Below, one piece after another: positions 21,757 through 31,301 of a DNA stretch of 31,345 bases (positions are counted from its first letter, which is position 1; each line of letters begins with the position of its first letter). Position numbers and translations under genes: made by a program. Origin of the DNA: Pelotomaculum sp. UBA3103 (GTDB lineage Bacteria > Bacillota > Desulfotomaculia > Desulfotomaculales > Pelotomaculaceae); contig DFAP01000073.1 in the NCBI GenBank assembly GCA_002365855.1, positions 1-31,345 on the forward strand. Reading direction: 5' to 3'. Under the pieces are notes generated by a model that made no database searches, had not been told where the DNA came from, and was given only the letters and a program-made list of their open reading frames with translations.

Positions 21757-23331
21757 TTGAGCTTGAAGAGGGAAGCAGTTTCTGGTTCGGACGTGGATGA
21801 AAGACTGGCTGCTTTGATTACCAATACCAATGCCTTCCGGGCTATCGCCAGCGCGGTAGAAGGCACCCTTGGACCTAAGGGCCTGGATACCATGCTTGTT
21901 GACAGGTTTGGAGAGGTTGTCATAACCAATGACGGTGTCACCATTCTAACCATGATGGAAGCCAATCACCCTGCAGCCAGGATGTTAATAAACATTGCCA
22001 GGGCGCAGCAGGAAGAGATAGGTGACGGCACCACCACAGCCACGGTTTTGGCCGGCTCACTGGTAGGCTCCGGTGTGGAGCATGTGGTAAAAGGAGTTCC
22101 GGTTGCCCGAGTGATCGAGGGGCTGCGCGTAGGTTTAAACAAGGCTTTAGAGGCGATGAAGAGGCAGGCGCGCCCTGTCAATGGACTGGGTGACCCGGTG
22201 ATCCGGCAGGTGGCCCTGGTTGCCGGGCGGGGCCACGAAGACATAGCCGAACTGGTGGTTCAGGCAGCGGAACTTATTGGTGAAGAGAAACTAAGAGAGT
22301 CTTCTTTTAAGTTTACAGATGCCATTGTTGCCGAGGAAGGGGCAGATAACAAGGTTTTTATGGGCATTATTATCAACAAGGAGCGGATGAACCGCCAGAT
22401 GCCCAGGGAGCTTGACAATTCGAAGGTATTAATAATCGACGATGCCCTGGAGCCGGAGGAAATAGATGATGAGGCCCTGGGAACCGAGGCGGGCTTTGCC
22501 CGGTACCTGCAGCTTCAAAATGAATTTAAAGAAAATGTAAATAAAATTGTTGACATCGGAGTCGGCCTGGTCCTGGTAGATCGCGGCGTAGATGACATAG
22601 CCGAGGAAATACTGACTGATGCGGGACTGATTGTAATCCAGAGGGTATCCAGCAGGGAATTAAGGAAGGCTGCTGAGCATACAGGCTCCCGGATGATCAA
22701 GCGCACCGGCCTGAAAAAGGCTCCGGAGGAGCTGATGAAGTACCTGGGACAGGCTGGTAAGGCTTTTAATGATGAAAAACTGGAACAGGTATGGGTCTTG
22801 GGTGGCGGAGGCAAGCCCATGGCAACCGTACTGGTGGGCGCTGCCACATCGGAAGTGGTAGGTGAAAGAGAGCGCATCGCCAGGGATGCAGCGGCCTCGG
22901 TGCAGGCGGCCATCATTGGCGGCGTGGTTCCCGGGGGAGGTTCTCTTGAGCTGGCTGTATCCCGTGAGGTGGAAAAAGCGCGGGAAGGCATCCGGGGAAT
23001 GGCAGCTTATGGGGTTGACTGCGTGGTTGAGGCCCTGAAGCGCCCTATGTCACAAATAGTGGCTAATGCCGGGTTTAACCCCCTGGAAAAGCTGGGGGAC
23101 GTTATAGCGGCCCAGGTGGAGACAGGAAAAAATTCCCTGGCTATTGACTGCGACAGCGGTCAGGTTGCAGACATGGTTGAAATGGGTATTGCTGATCCGG
23201 CCAGCGTAAAGATCTATGCTCTCAAAGCAGCCGGAGAGGTAGCCGAGGCAATTTTACGGATTGACACTATTATTAAAAAGCGGGAAGAGAAAAGCATTAA
23301 CACAAAAGAACCCAGTATAGCTGGGCTGTGA
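21757..23331 (+). CDS. Archaeal-type (group III) chaperonin
   Basis: A 524-residue chaperonin of the thermosome/TCP-1 superfamily, not GroEL. Its ATP-site motifs are LGPKG (38-42), ITNDGVTIL (56-64) and GDGTTT (89-94). [17 protein letters not shown] and the ending [23 protein letters not shown] are thermosome-like. The apical segment around [25 protein letters not shown] lies where group II proteins have the built-in lid, and no GroES gene accompanies it. Bacterial members (group III) are known from Carboxydothermus and relatives, where they also sit in the dnaK operon. The start is a TTG with AGGGGG 10 nt upstream. It lies 15 nt after hrcA and is followed closely by grpE, so it is part of the CIRCE regulon. 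Confidence 0.93.
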   Translation: MSLKREAVSGSDVDERLAALITNTNAFRAIASAVEGTLGPKGLDTMLVDRFGEVVITNDGVTILTMMEANHPAARMLINIARAQQEEIGDGTTTATVLAGSLVGSGVEHVVKGVPVARVIEGLRVGLNKALEAMKRQARPVNGLGDPVIRQVALVAGRGHEDIAELVVQAAELIGEEKLRESSFKFTDAIVAEEGADNKVFMGIIINKERMNRQMPRELDNSKVLIIDDALEPEEIDDEALGTEAGFARYLQLQNEFKENVNKIVDIGVGLVLVDRGVDDIAEEILTDAGLIVIQRVSSRELRKAAEHTGSRMIKRTGLKKAPEELMKYLGQAGKAFNDEKLEQVWVLGGGGKPMATVLVGAATSEVVGERERIARDAAASVQAAIIGGVVPGGGSLELAVSREVEKAREGIRGMAAYGVDCVVEALKRPMSQIVANAGFNPLEKLGDVIAAQVETGKNSLAIDCDSGQVADMVEMGIADPASVKIYALKAAGEVAEAILRIDTIIKKREEKSINTKEPSIAGL

Positions 23332-23341
23332 GGTGACATGC

Positions 23342-23926
23342 ATGATCAATGATGACGTAAAAAAAGAAAACTCGGCAACTGAAGAAACATTAAACAAAAC
23401 AAGTTCGGATTTGGATGATGTCCTGGAAAAAGAGCAGGGTGATGTTCTGGCTGAGGAGTCAGACCCGGCTGTCCTGCGAAAACTCCTGGATGAGCAGAAG
23501 GCCCGGGCGGAGGAAAATTTTGATCGCCTGGTCAGGCTGCAGGCGGATTATGAAAATTTCCGCAGGCGGACGCGCCAGGAAAAGGAGGACTTATATAAAT
23601 ACGCCTCTGAACAGCTGGTTAACGCACTTTTGCCTGTGCTGGACAACTTCGAGCGGGCCCTGGCAGCAGACAGCGTTTCCATAGATAACTATAAATCAGG
23701 CGTACATATGATTTACAAACAGATCCAGGATGTGCTTGCATCAGAGGGGGTTAAGCCGGTTCCAGCCGTTGGTGAGCAATTCGACCCGTTAAAACACGAG
23801 GCCGCTCTGCGGGCTGAATCGGACCAATACCCGGATAACACAGTAATAGAAGAGCTACGGCGTGGTTATTACCTTAAAGATAAGGTAATAAGGCCGGCTA
23901 TGGTGAAGGTTGCCAAATTATCCTGA
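23342..23926 (+). CDS. grpE: Nucleotide exchange factor GrpE
   Basis: A 194-residue GrpE. An acidic, disordered N-terminus (about 1-45) leads into the long helix (EQKARAEENFDRLVRLQADYENFRRRTRQEKEDLYKYASEQL) and LLPVLDNFERAL. The C-terminal beta domain includes GEQFDPLKHEAAL and RRGYYLKDKVIRPAMVKVA. It releases ADP from DnaK. The ATG at 23342 has AGGTGA 5 nt upstream; an in-frame GTG at 23333 overlaps that site. It lies 10 nt after the chaperonin stop. Confidence 0.95.
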   Translation: MINDDVKKENSATEETLNKTSSDLDDVLEKEQGDVLAEESDPAVLRKLLDEQKARAEENFDRLVRLQADYENFRRRTRQEKEDLYKYASEQLVNALLPVLDNFERALAADSVSIDNYKSGVHMIYKQIQDVLASEGVKPVPAVGEQFDPLKHEAALRAESDQYPDNTVIEELRRGYYLKDKVIRPAMVKVAKLS

Positions 23927-23964
23927 TCTGAATAAATAAATAAATAACAGGGGGTAAAAATAGG

Positions 23965-25809
23965 ATGTCTAAAGTAATTGGAATTGATCTCGGTACCACC
24001 AACTCCTGTGTTGCTGTGATGGAGGGCGGAGAGGCGGTCGTTATCGCAAACGCCGAGGGAGCCAGGACGACCCCTTCGGTTGTCGGTTTCTCAAAAACAG
24101 GTGAAAGGCTTGTCGGAACTGTGGCCAAGAGACAGGCCGTGAGTAACCCGGATCGTACGATCGGCTCTATTAAACGATATATGGGCACTGACCATAAGAC
24201 TATCATAGACGGGAAAAACTACACTCCCCAGGAGATTTCAGCAATGATCCTCCAAAAAATGAAGGCCGATGCGGAGGCCTATCTGGGAGGAAAGGTAGAA
24301 AAAGCGGTCATTACCGTGCCTGCTTATTTTAGTGATTCACAACGTCAGGCCACCAAGGATGCGGGCAGGATAGCGGGTCTTGAAGTGTTGCGTATTATCA
24401 ATGAGCCTACTGCAGCAGCGCTGGCCTACGGCCTGGATAAAGGTGAGGAGCAGACTGTACTTGTATATGATCTGGGCGGCGGCACTTTTGACGTGTCCAT
24501 TCTGGAACTGGGCGACGGAGTATTTGAGGTAAAAGCAACCAGCGGTAATAACCGCCTGGGCGGTGACGACTTTGACCAGAGGATCATAGACCACCTGGCC
24601 GGCGAATTTAAGAAAGATACTGGTATCGACCTGCGTAAAGACAAAATGGCAATGCAGCGTTTGAAAGAAGCCGCAGAGAAAGCAAAAATCGAGCTTTCTG
24701 GTTTGGCTACCAGCAATATCAACCTGCCTTTTATTTCTGCTGACGCGGAAGGGCCCAAGCACCTGGACATCACTCTTTCAAGGGCCAAATTCGAGGAAAT
24801 GACCGCAGACATGATCGAAAAGACCATGGGACCGACACGCCAGGCTCTTTCTGATGCCGGTCTGGAACCAAAGGATATCCACAAGGTCCTGCTTGTTGGA
24901 GGAGCCACCAGGATGCCCGCGGTGCAGGAAGCTATTCGCAAGTTTTTGGGCCAGGAGCCGCACAAGGGGATCAACCCTGATGAATGTGTAGCAATCGGTG
25001 CGGCCATTCAGGCGGGGGTGCTGGCCGGCGAGGTAAAGGATGTAATTCTTCTTGACGTGACTCCGCTGTCCCTGGGCATTGAGACCCTGGGAGGCGTATT
25101 AACCAGGTTGATTGATCGGAACACAACTATCCCCACGTCTAAAAGCCAGATTTTCTCAACGGCGGCGGACGGCCAGACTACTGTTGAAATTCATGCGCTT
25201 CAGGGTGAGCGGTCTATGGCGGCGGACAATAAAACACTGGGCAGGTTTACCCTGACAGGCATTCCTCCCGCACCCAGGGGTGTACCGCAGATTGAAGTGA
25301 AGTTTGATATCGACGTGAACGGCATTGTGAATATTTCTGCTAAAGACAAGGGTACCGGCAAGGAACAAAGCATGACTATAACGGCCACCTCCAATCTTAA
25401 CGAGCAGGAAATAGATCAGATGGTCAAGGAAGCCGAAAAACACGCCGCCGAGGACAGCAAGCGCAAGGAAGAGGTAGAGCTGCGCAACCAGGCTGACAGC
25501 TTGGTCTACCAGGCCGAAAAGACGATCAAAGACTTCAAGGAAAAAGCCGACCCTGCGGCTATAGATAAACTCCAGGCAGCCACTGACGATCTGAAAGAAG
25601 CCTTGAAAAGCGATGACATAGAATCAATCAAGGGCAAGCTCGAGGCCCTAACTGGACCGCTGTATGAACTTACTGCAGCTATGTACCAAAAGACCGCTCA
25701 GGAGCAAAGCCCTGAAGGTGGAGCCGGCGGCGATGAGGCCGGCGGCACACAAGAGCAGTCGCAGGAAAATGTTGTGGACGCCGATTTTGAAGTGAAGGAA
25801 GATAAATAA
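23965..25809 (+). CDS. dnaK: Chaperone protein DnaK (Hsp70)
   Basis: A 614-residue Hsp70. It begins with [19 protein letters not shown] and continues with [61 protein letters not shown] and [13 protein letters not shown] of the ATPase domain. The substrate-binding domain has [16 protein letters not shown]. The tail ends with [13 protein letters not shown], the usual bacterial DnaK terminus. It refolds proteins with DnaJ and GrpE. A GGGGGT site precedes the ATG. A terminator-like hairpin in the 158-bp gap to dnaJ may set the dnaK:dnaJ ratio. Confidence 0.97.
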   Translation: MSKVIGIDLGTTNSCVAVMEGGEAVVIANAEGARTTPSVVGFSKTGERLVGTVAKRQAVSNPDRTIGSIKRYMGTDHKTIIDGKNYTPQEISAMILQKMKADAEAYLGGKVEKAVITVPAYFSDSQRQATKDAGRIAGLEVLRIINEPTAAALAYGLDKGEEQTVLVYDLGGGTFDVSILELGDGVFEVKATSGNNRLGGDDFDQRIIDHLAGEFKKDTGIDLRKDKMAMQRLKEAAEKAKIELSGLATSNINLPFISADAEGPKHLDITLSRAKFEEMTADMIEKTMGPTRQALSDAGLEPKDIHKVLLVGGATRMPAVQEAIRKFLGQEPHKGINPDECVAIGAAIQAGVLAGEVKDVILLDVTPLSLGIETLGGVLTRLIDRNTTIPTSKSQIFSTAADGQTTVEIHALQGERSMAADNKTLGRFTLTGIPPAPRGVPQIEVKFDIDVNGIVNISAKDKGTGKEQSMTITATSNLNEQEIDQMVKEAEKHAAEDSKRKEEVELRNQADSLVYQAEKTIKDFKEKADPAAIDKLQAATDDLKEALKSDDIESIKGKLEALTGPLYELTAAMYQKTAQEQSPEGGAGGDEAGGTQEQSQENVVDADFEVKEDK

Positions 25810-25907
25810 ACATAATTAAATACTCAAAATAAGTGAAAGCCGGGATTTATATAAAAGTTGAGCAGGTTAAACGGTAAAGAGATAGAATTTAAAACTGCGC
25901 TTGTATT

Positions 25908-25940
25908 AAGGGGAATCCTGGTTCCCCTTTGCTTTGTTTT
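25908..25940 (+). terminator. Partial terminator between dnaK and dnaJ
   Basis: A perfect 8-bp stem (AAGGGGAA 25908-25915 with TTCCCCTT 25922-25929) and 6-nt loop are followed by a T-rich but interrupted tract. It lies within the operon. No new promoter is visible before dnaJ, so it probably lowers rather than stops transcription. Confidence 0.6.
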
Positions 25941-25967
25941 GTTTTAGTTTGATAAGGTGGTGGGCAA

Positions 25968-27104
25968 GTGGCAAAACGTGATTACTATGAAGTTCTGGGA
26001 GTATCCAGAAACGCCTCCGTAGAGGAGATAAAGAAGGCTTATCGAAAACTGGCGCGAAAGTTTCACCCTGACGCCAATCCTGATGACCCAAACGCGGAGG
26101 GCAAGTTTAAAGAAATCAGCGAGGCTTATGTGGTCTTAAGCGACCCTGAGAAAAGGGCCGGCTATGACCGTTTCGGCCATGCCGGATCGGACGGGCAGGG
26201 TTTTGGCGGGTTTGGCGACTTTAACGGGTTTGGTGACATGGGCGGCCTGGGGGATATTTTTGAAATGTTTTTCGGTGGCGGTGGCCGCCGCCGCGCCGGT
26301 CCGGAACGAGGGGCAGACATAAGGTCAGATTTGGAGATCACCTTAAAAGAAGCCGCGTTTGGGCTGGAACGCGAGATTAAAGTTCCGCGAACCGAGGAGT
26401 GCGGCACATGCGGCGGCAGTGGCGCGGCCGCAGGGAGCAAGCCGGTCACATGCTCCGTCTGCAAAGGCGCCGGGCAGGTCCAGTATGCCCAGAACACACC
26501 TTTTGGCCGAATTGTACAGTCCCGCACCTGTGACCGCTGCCGCGGAGCAGGCCAGATGATTGAGAAGCCCTGCCCCACCTGCCGTGGAACAGGTCAAATT
26601 CGCAAGACACGCAGTATAAAAATTAAAGTTCCTCCGGGAGTTGATAACGGTTCCCGGCTCCGTGTTGCTGGTGAAGGTGAAACCGGTACAAGAGGCGGTC
26701 CCAGGGGTGATCTTTACGTATACATTCACGTTAAGCCTCACCGCGTCTTTAAGCGGGAGGGAGACGATTTGGTTTGTGAAATGCCCGTATCCTTTGTGCA
26801 GGCTACCCTTGGTGATGAGGTGGAGGTTCCCACACTGGAGGGTCTGGCTAAATTAAAGATTCCTGAGGGGACCCAGTCCGGTACAATTTTTAGGATGAAG
26901 GGAAAAGGCATCCCGCATGTAAGCGGCTATAACAGGGGTGACCAGCTTGTCGTGATTAAGGTTGTGACACCAAGCAAGCTTAGTGAAAAGCAAAAAGAAC
27001 TGTTAAAGGAGTTTGCCCGCATGGGCGGCGAGAATACTCTGAACGCCGGCAGTGCAGGGGACAAGAGTTTTTTTGCAAAAGTGAAAGACGCCTTTATAGG
27101 TTGA
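25968..27104 (+). CDS. dnaJ: Chaperone protein DnaJ (Hsp40)
   Basis: A 378-residue type I J protein. The J domain has the HPD motif (33-35). A Gly/Phe-rich linker follows (about 68-105, [15 protein letters not shown]). The zinc region from about 145 has four CxxCxGxG repeats ([32 protein letters not shown]). The C-terminal substrate domains are complete. It stimulates the DnaK ATPase. The start is a GTG behind AAGGTGG. It closes the chaperone part of the operon. Confidence 0.97.
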   Translation: MAKRDYYEVLGVSRNASVEEIKKAYRKLARKFHPDANPDDPNAEGKFKEISEAYVVLSDPEKRAGYDRFGHAGSDGQGFGGFGDFNGFGDMGGLGDIFEMFFGGGGRRRAGPERGADIRSDLEITLKEAAFGLEREIKVPRTEECGTCGGSGAAAGSKPVTCSVCKGAGQVQYAQNTPFGRIVQSRTCDRCRGAGQMIEKPCPTCRGTGQIRKTRSIKIKVPPGVDNGSRLRVAGEGETGTRGGPRGDLYVYIHVKPHRVFKREGDDLVCEMPVSFVQATLGDEVEVPTLEGLAKLKIPEGTQSGTIFRMKGKGIPHVSGYNRGDQLVVIKVVTPSKLSEKQKELLKEFARMGGENTLNAGSAGDKSFFAKVKDAFIG

Positions 27105-27168
27105 AACAAAACAGGTCGGTTTATATACGTGTGCGGATAAATTTCTGTGAATAAGGAATGAGAACTAG

Positions 27169-28098
27169 TTGGATTGGTTGGAAATAACGGTCAGCACTGC
27201 TCCAGAAGGTATTGAACCGGTTGCTGAATTAATACGCGAGACAGGGGCCGGCGGGGTTGTCATTGAAGACCCCGCCGTTATTCTTCAATATGCTGTCAGG
27301 ACAGAACCTGAAGAATGGGCAGTCATGAACGTGATTGAGGACGGCATATGTGTGGTTAAAGGTTACCTGCCGGTTGATGACGAGCTGCTCAAAAGGGTTG
27401 ATGAACTTTTATACTCCATTGGTCGCCTTGGTCTTGACCAAACTCCCGAAGTCCATACCCGTGTGGTAATGGAGGAAGACTGGGCCAACGCCTGGAAGGC
27501 GTATTACAAGCCACTGAGAATTGGCCGACGCCTGGTTATTAAGCCACCATGGGAGGACTATCATGAGCCCGGGGACTGGCTGGTGATCGAACTGGACCCT
27601 GGAATGGCCTTCGGCTGTGGGACTCACGCCACAACTTCCATGTGCCTGAGGTTGTTGGAAAAACACGTCAGGGTGGGGATGGCCGTTTATGATATCGGCG
27701 CTGGTTCGGGCATACTTTCTATTGCAGCGGCCAAGCTCGGCGCAGGAAAAGTAGTGGCGGTAGATATTGACCCGGTAGCCTGCCGGGTAGCTCTCGAAAA
27801 TGTCGCAAGAAACAGAGTGAATGATCTGGTAATGGTTGAACAAGGAAACCTGCTGGGCCATTTGGAAGAAAAAGCGGACTTGATTGTATCCAATATCATT
27901 GCGAGTGTCATTATTAGTTTTAGCCCGGATGTGACCAGGGCACTGGCCCCCAGCGGCATTTTCATAACTTCGGGTATTATCAGCGAGAGGGCGGAAGAAG
28001 TCCGCGCCGCTCTGGAAGCTTCCGGGCTGGACGTTGTACAACAGTTGAATGACGGGGTATGGTCTGCTTTTGCGGCGCAAAAAAAAGCGCAGAAATAA
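27169..28098 (+). CDS. prmA: Ribosomal protein L11 methyltransferase
   Basis: A 309-residue protein. A small N-terminal domain (WLEITVSTAPEGIEPVAELIRETGAGGVVIED) recognises L11. The SAM-dependent methyltransferase domain has GTHATTSMCLRLLE and the glycine-rich loop YDIGAGSGIL (about 174-183), then VVAVDIDPVACRVALENVARN and ADLIVSNIIASVI. PrmA trimethylates L11. The start is a TTG with AAGGA about 11 nt upstream, with no better ATG in frame. Position after dnaJ is the usual Firmicute order. Confidence 0.95.
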   Translation: MDWLEITVSTAPEGIEPVAELIRETGAGGVVIEDPAVILQYAVRTEPEEWAVMNVIEDGICVVKGYLPVDDELLKRVDELLYSIGRLGLDQTPEVHTRVVMEEDWANAWKAYYKPLRIGRRLVIKPPWEDYHEPGDWLVIELDPGMAFGCGTHATTSMCLRLLEKHVRVGMAVYDIGAGSGILSIAAAKLGAGKVVAVDIDPVACRVALENVARNRVNDLVMVEQGNLLGHLEEKADLIVSNIIASVIISFSPDVTRALAPSGIFITSGIISERAEEVRAALEASGLDVVQQLNDGVWSAFAAQKKAQK

Positions 28099-28138
28099 GA
28101 TAATAACCGCCATTTTGGTATTTGAAAGGATGGTAAAC

Positions 28139-28342
28139 ATGCCTTACGTTAATATTAAAATAACGAAAGAGGGTGCGACCCAGGAACAAAAAGCACAGTT
28201 GATCAGGGGAGTAACCAATCTTTTAGCAGATTTGCTGGGTAAAAACCCGCAAACCACTGTAGTTGTTATTGACGAAGTTGAAACTGATAACTGGGGCATA
28301 GGAGGAGAAACAATTACTGTCCGCAGGCAGCAAAAACAGTGA
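28139..28342 (+). CDS. 4-oxalocrotonate tautomerase-family protein
   Basis: A 67-residue protein whose start is fixed by the family: Pro follows Met (MPYVNIKITKEGATQEQKAQLIRGVTNLL), and this Pro becomes the N-terminal catalytic base. VVVIDEVETDNWGIGGETI is the conserved second half. AAAGGATG lies upstream of the ATG. Family members tautomerise 2-hydroxymuconate-type enols or act on related substrates; the substrate here is unknown. It is inserted between prmA and rsmE, which are adjacent in B. subtilis, and its stop overlaps the rsmE start by 4 nt. Confidence 0.92.
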   Translation: MPYVNIKITKEGATQEQKAQLIRGVTNLLADLLGKNPQTTVVVIDEVETDNWGIGGETITVRRQQKQ

Positions 28343-29115
28343 AGACGAAAGAGAGCGCCGCACCCCGTTTCTTTGTTCAGCCTGAGCAAATTGAGGGCAG
28401 GTTGGCCCGCATTAGTGGGGCGGACGTCAACCATATATTAAAAGTGCTTCGCCTAAAACAGGGGGATGCGCTGATTATACTTGACGGCAGGGGAAAGTTA
28501 TATGACGCCGTGATCTCAGAATCCGGCAAAAAAGAGGTCTTGTGCGCCATCAGGCAGGAGCTGGCTCCGTCAGGGCAACCCCCTGTCAAGATCACGCTGG
28601 TACAGGGCATCCCCAAGGGTGATAAAATGGATCTGATCATCCAAAAAGGCACTGAGCTGGGAGTGAGCAGAGTGATCCCGCTGATTTGTGAGCGGGCTGT
28701 TGTCAGGCTGGCAGGTGAAAAAGTTCTCAAACGCAGGGAAAGATGGCAGCGGATAGCCCTTGAGGCGGCGAGACAGTGCCGCCGCCCGGATATACCGGTA
28801 ATCTGCGAGCCATCGGATTGGGAAACGGTTTTGGAGGAACTATCCCCTGGAATAATCTCGGTAATTCCCTGGGAAGAGGAGAATACTAAGTCAATAAAGG
28901 AAATACTGCGACAGCAAGACTCTCTCAATGAGATATACGTATTTATAGGCCCCGAAGGGGGATTTACTCCCGGAGAGGTCGATCTGGCCAGGGTGCGGGG
29001 AGTACAGCCGGTGACACTCGGCCCGCGTATACTGCGCTCGGAAACAGCTGGATTCGCGGCTTTAATTATGATTCTATATCAATGGGGTGACCTGGGAGGC
29101 TCTTTTTATGGCTGA
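28339..29115 (+). CDS. rsmE: 16S rRNA (uracil-1498-N3)-methyltransferase
   Basis: A 258-residue SPOUT methyltransferase. The N-terminal PUA-like domain (ARISGADVNHILKVLRLKQGDALIILDG) is followed by the catalytic knot: LVQGIPKGDKMDLIIQKGTELGV, IGPEGGFTPGEV (about 203-214) and LGPRILRSETAGFAAL. It methylates U1498 (E. coli numbering) of 16S rRNA. The start is a GTG overlapping the tautomerase stop, so translation is probably coupled. Its 3' end overlaps the mtaB start. Confidence 0.95.
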   Translation: MKTKESAAPRFFVQPEQIEGRLARISGADVNHILKVLRLKQGDALIILDGRGKLYDAVISESGKKEVLCAIRQELAPSGQPPVKITLVQGIPKGDKMDLIIQKGTELGVSRVIPLICERAVVRLAGEKVLKRRERWQRIALEAARQCRRPDIPVICEPSDWETVLEELSPGIISVIPWEEENTKSIKEILRQQDSLNEIYVFIGPEGGFTPGEVDLARVRGVQPVTLGPRILRSETAGFAALIMILYQWGDLGGSFYG

Positions 29116-30415
29116 CAAAAAAATTGCTATATATACCCTGGGGTGCAAAGTCAACCAGTATGAGTCTGCTTCGCTGGCCAGGCTTTTTCAGGAACAGGGC
29201 TACCGGGTGGTGGAGTTTGAAGAAGCCGCCGATGTGTATATTATTAATACTTGTACTGTTACGCATCTGGGTGACCGGAAGTCAAGGCAGCTGATCCGCC
29301 GTGCGTCAAGAACTAATCCTGCGGCGGTTATCGTGGTAACCGGATGTTACGCTCAGACCTCAACAGAGGATGTCCTGAAGATACCCCAAGTGAACCTGGT
29401 TATTGGCACCAAAGACAGGACCAGGCTGGTGGAACTTGTGGAAGCGTGTGTGCAGGGGCGCCGGATAAATGCCGTCAGTGCATACGTGCCGGGGGATGAA
29501 TTTGAAGAAATATCAGGCCAGCCCTGCCAGGAAAGGGTGCGGGCATTTTTAAAAATTCAGGATGGCTGTGATAATTACTGCACTTACTGTATTGTTCCTT
29601 ATGCAAGAGGACCACAGCGAAGCAGGCGCCCGGAAAAAATATATGATACGGCCAGGAAAATGGTAGACTCTGGTTTTAAAGAAATTGTAATTACTGGTAT
29701 CCAGACCGGGGCATACGGAAGAGACCTGGAAAAAGGTCCTGCCCTATCCGAGTTGCTGCGCAAACTATCAGCCATACCAGGCCTGTTAAGGCTGCGGCTG
29801 AGTTCAATAGAACCAAACGATATTACCCCGGACCTTTTGGATACTCTGGCAGGCTCAAGTGTTTTTTGCCGTCACCTGCACGTGCCGCTCCAAAGCGGCG
29901 ATGACGAAATTCTCCACAAAATGGGCCGACGTTATAATGCATGGGAATACTACCGGCTGGTGAAGGTATTGAAGGAAAATATAACGGGTTTGGGCCTGAC
30001 CACCGATGTTATAGTTGGCTTTCCTGGAGAAAGCGAAAATCATTTCAGTAATACCTGCGCGCTTGTTGAAGAATTATCTTTCAGCGGGCTGCATGTATTT
30101 AAATTTTCGCCCCGCCGGGGGACCCCCGCCGCAGATTTTGACGGGCAGATAGAACCACATGTCAAGGAGGAACGCAGCCGTAAATTAATTCAACTGGGTA
30201 GGAGGCTTGGAGCGAGGTTTGCCTCCTCACACCTGGGCCAACAACTGGAGGTTTTAGTAGAGGAGCGTTACCAGAACAAAAGCGGCTTGTATACAGGGTT
30301 AACTGATAATTATATCAGGGTGGTATTTCCAGGGGACGATGACTTGCTGGGCCAGGCAGTTAAGGTGGAAGCAACAGGGCTGAAAGGTTCTCTTCTGGAA
30401 GGAGAATTATTGTAA
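29108..30415 (+). CDS. mtaB: tRNA t6A37 methylthiotransferase
   Basis: A 435-residue methylthiotransferase. The N-terminal UPF0004 domain holds a cluster on Cys13 (LGCKVNQYES), Cys49 (NTCTVT) and Cys80 (TGCYAQ). The radical-SAM cluster motif is CDNYCTYC (Cys154, Cys158, Cys161). A C-terminal TRAM-type region (about 375-435) binds RNA. LGCKVNQYES and the rsmE neighbourhood indicate the MtaB (YqeV) subgroup, which converts t6A37 to ms2t6A37, rather than MiaB or RimO. The ATG at 29108 has GGGAGG 8 nt upstream and overlaps the rsmE end by 8 nt; a longer frame from 29087 is less likely. Confidence 0.95.
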   Translation: MADKKIAIYTLGCKVNQYESASLARLFQEQGYRVVEFEEAADVYIINTCTVTHLGDRKSRQLIRRASRTNPAAVIVVTGCYAQTSTEDVLKIPQVNLVIGTKDRTRLVELVEACVQGRRINAVSAYVPGDEFEEISGQPCQERVRAFLKIQDGCDNYCTYCIVPYARGPQRSRRPEKIYDTARKMVDSGFKEIVITGIQTGAYGRDLEKGPALSELLRKLSAIPGLLRLRLSSIEPNDITPDLLDTLAGSSVFCRHLHVPLQSGDDEILHKMGRRYNAWEYYRLVKVLKENITGLGLTTDVIVGFPGESENHFSNTCALVEELSFSGLHVFKFSPRRGTPAADFDGQIEPHVKEERSRKLIQLGRRLGARFASSHLGQQLEVLVEERYQNKSGLYTGLTDNYIRVVFPGDDDLLGQAVKVEATGLKGSLLEGELL

Positions 30416-30495
30416 AGCATGTTGAAGGATTTGACGGCATCATGTTGAATAAATATCTTTAGATTATTTGTCATTAACTGCGGGGAGGTGGAACA

Positions 30496-30840
30496 GTGCA
30501 GGAATGTATCTTTTGTAAAGTGATTAAAAAGGAAATACCGTCTGAAATAGTCTACGAAGACGAGCACATTTTAGCCTTTAAGGACATTAAGCCGGCAGCT
30601 CCCGTTCACCTTCTGATCATTCCTAAAAAGCATATTACCTCCCTGTCAGACCTGCATGAAGAAGACGCCGAACTGATGGGCCGGATCCAGATAGCTTCTG
30701 TGCATTTAGCCCGGCAAATGGGACTTGCTGAACAGGGATTTCGGGTAGTGTGCAACTGCGGCCACGATGGAGGTCAGATGGTAATGCATATTCATTACCA
30801 CCTTCTGGCCGGCAGACAGATGCAATGGCCCCCAGGATAG
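30496..30840 (+). CDS. HIT-family protein (HinT-like)
   Basis: A 114-residue histidine-triad protein. It opens with CIFCKVIKKEIPSEIVYEDEHILAFKDI and ends with the triad GQMVMHIHYHLLAGR (His98, His100, His102), which hydrolyses nucleoside phosphoramidates in HinT-type enzymes. VHLLIIPKKHITSL is the usual middle motif. The start is a GTG after GGGGAGGTGG. It lies 80 nt after mtaB and may be in the same transcript or have its own weak promoter. Confidence 0.95.
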   Translation: MQECIFCKVIKKEIPSEIVYEDEHILAFKDIKPAAPVHLLIIPKKHITSLSDLHEEDAELMGRIQIASVHLARQMGLAEQGFRVVCNCGHDGGQMVMHIHYHLLAGRQMQWPPG

Positions 30841-30890
30841 ATCTTATTAGTTACCGGGCAGAATGCGACTTAAGTAAGCAAATGACTAAG

Positions 30891-30920
30891 TTGACTCCAT
30901 GTTTTATGCTGTTGTATAAT
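30891..30920 (+). promoter_or_regulatory. rpsU promoter
   Basis: TTGACT (30891-30896) and a consensus TATAAT (30915-30920) have 18-bp spacing. The predicted start near 30927 leaves a leader of about 80 nt before S21. Confidence 0.75.
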
Positions 30921-31005
30921 AACAAGGTATTTGTTTGTTGAATTCACCAACTTATCCCATATGCAGTAAGGGCTTTAGGGTTATGCGGAGGGAGGGGAAG
31001 TATAA

Positions 31006-31182
31006 ATGGCGGAAGTAAAAGTTGGAAAAAACGAAACACTGGACAGTGCCCTCCGGCGTTTTAAGCGCACCTGTCAAAAAGCTGGCGTAATGGCTGAGGC
31101 TAGGAAACACGAGCATTACGAGAAACCTAGTGTGCGCAGGAAGAAAAAGTCTGAAGCGGCCAGGAAAAGAAGGTTCCGTTAA
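31006..31182 (+). CDS. rpsU: 30S ribosomal protein S21
   Basis: A 58-residue, strongly basic protein: [20 protein letters not shown], then [31 protein letters not shown]. This is the S21 pattern, including the lysine/arginine-rich tail. S21 helps the 30S subunit begin translation. GGAGGGG lies upstream of the ATG. It has its own promoter and a strong terminator, so it is probably a single-gene unit. Confidence 0.97.
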   Translation: MAEVKVGKNETLDSALRRFKRTCQKAGVMAEARKHEHYEKPSVRRKKKSEAARKRRFR

Positions 31183-31203
31183 TTAATTATAAGCGACAAT
31201 AAG

Positions 31204-31234
31204 AGGTGCTTGGCTGTTAGCCAAGCACCTTTTT
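31204..31234 (+). terminator. rpsU terminator
   Basis: A perfect 11-bp stem (AGGTGCTTGGC 31204-31214 with GCCAAGCACCT 31220-31230), a 5-nt loop and a T5 run. Confidence 0.92.
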
Positions 31235-31301
31235 ACGTTCCTTTTTTACGCGGAACCGGGTACCTAAGCTATTAATCAGGTTTGTTCTTGTGTTTTTCTA
31301 A

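Noticed and set aside
24426..25007. 193-codon antisense frame inside dnaK
   Set aside because: Long antisense frames opposite dnaK are a known codon-usage artefact; no ribosome site or conserved motif is visible.
27409..28140. 243-codon antisense frame across prmA
   Set aside because: It is the shadow of a conserved methyltransferase gene and encodes no recognisable domain.
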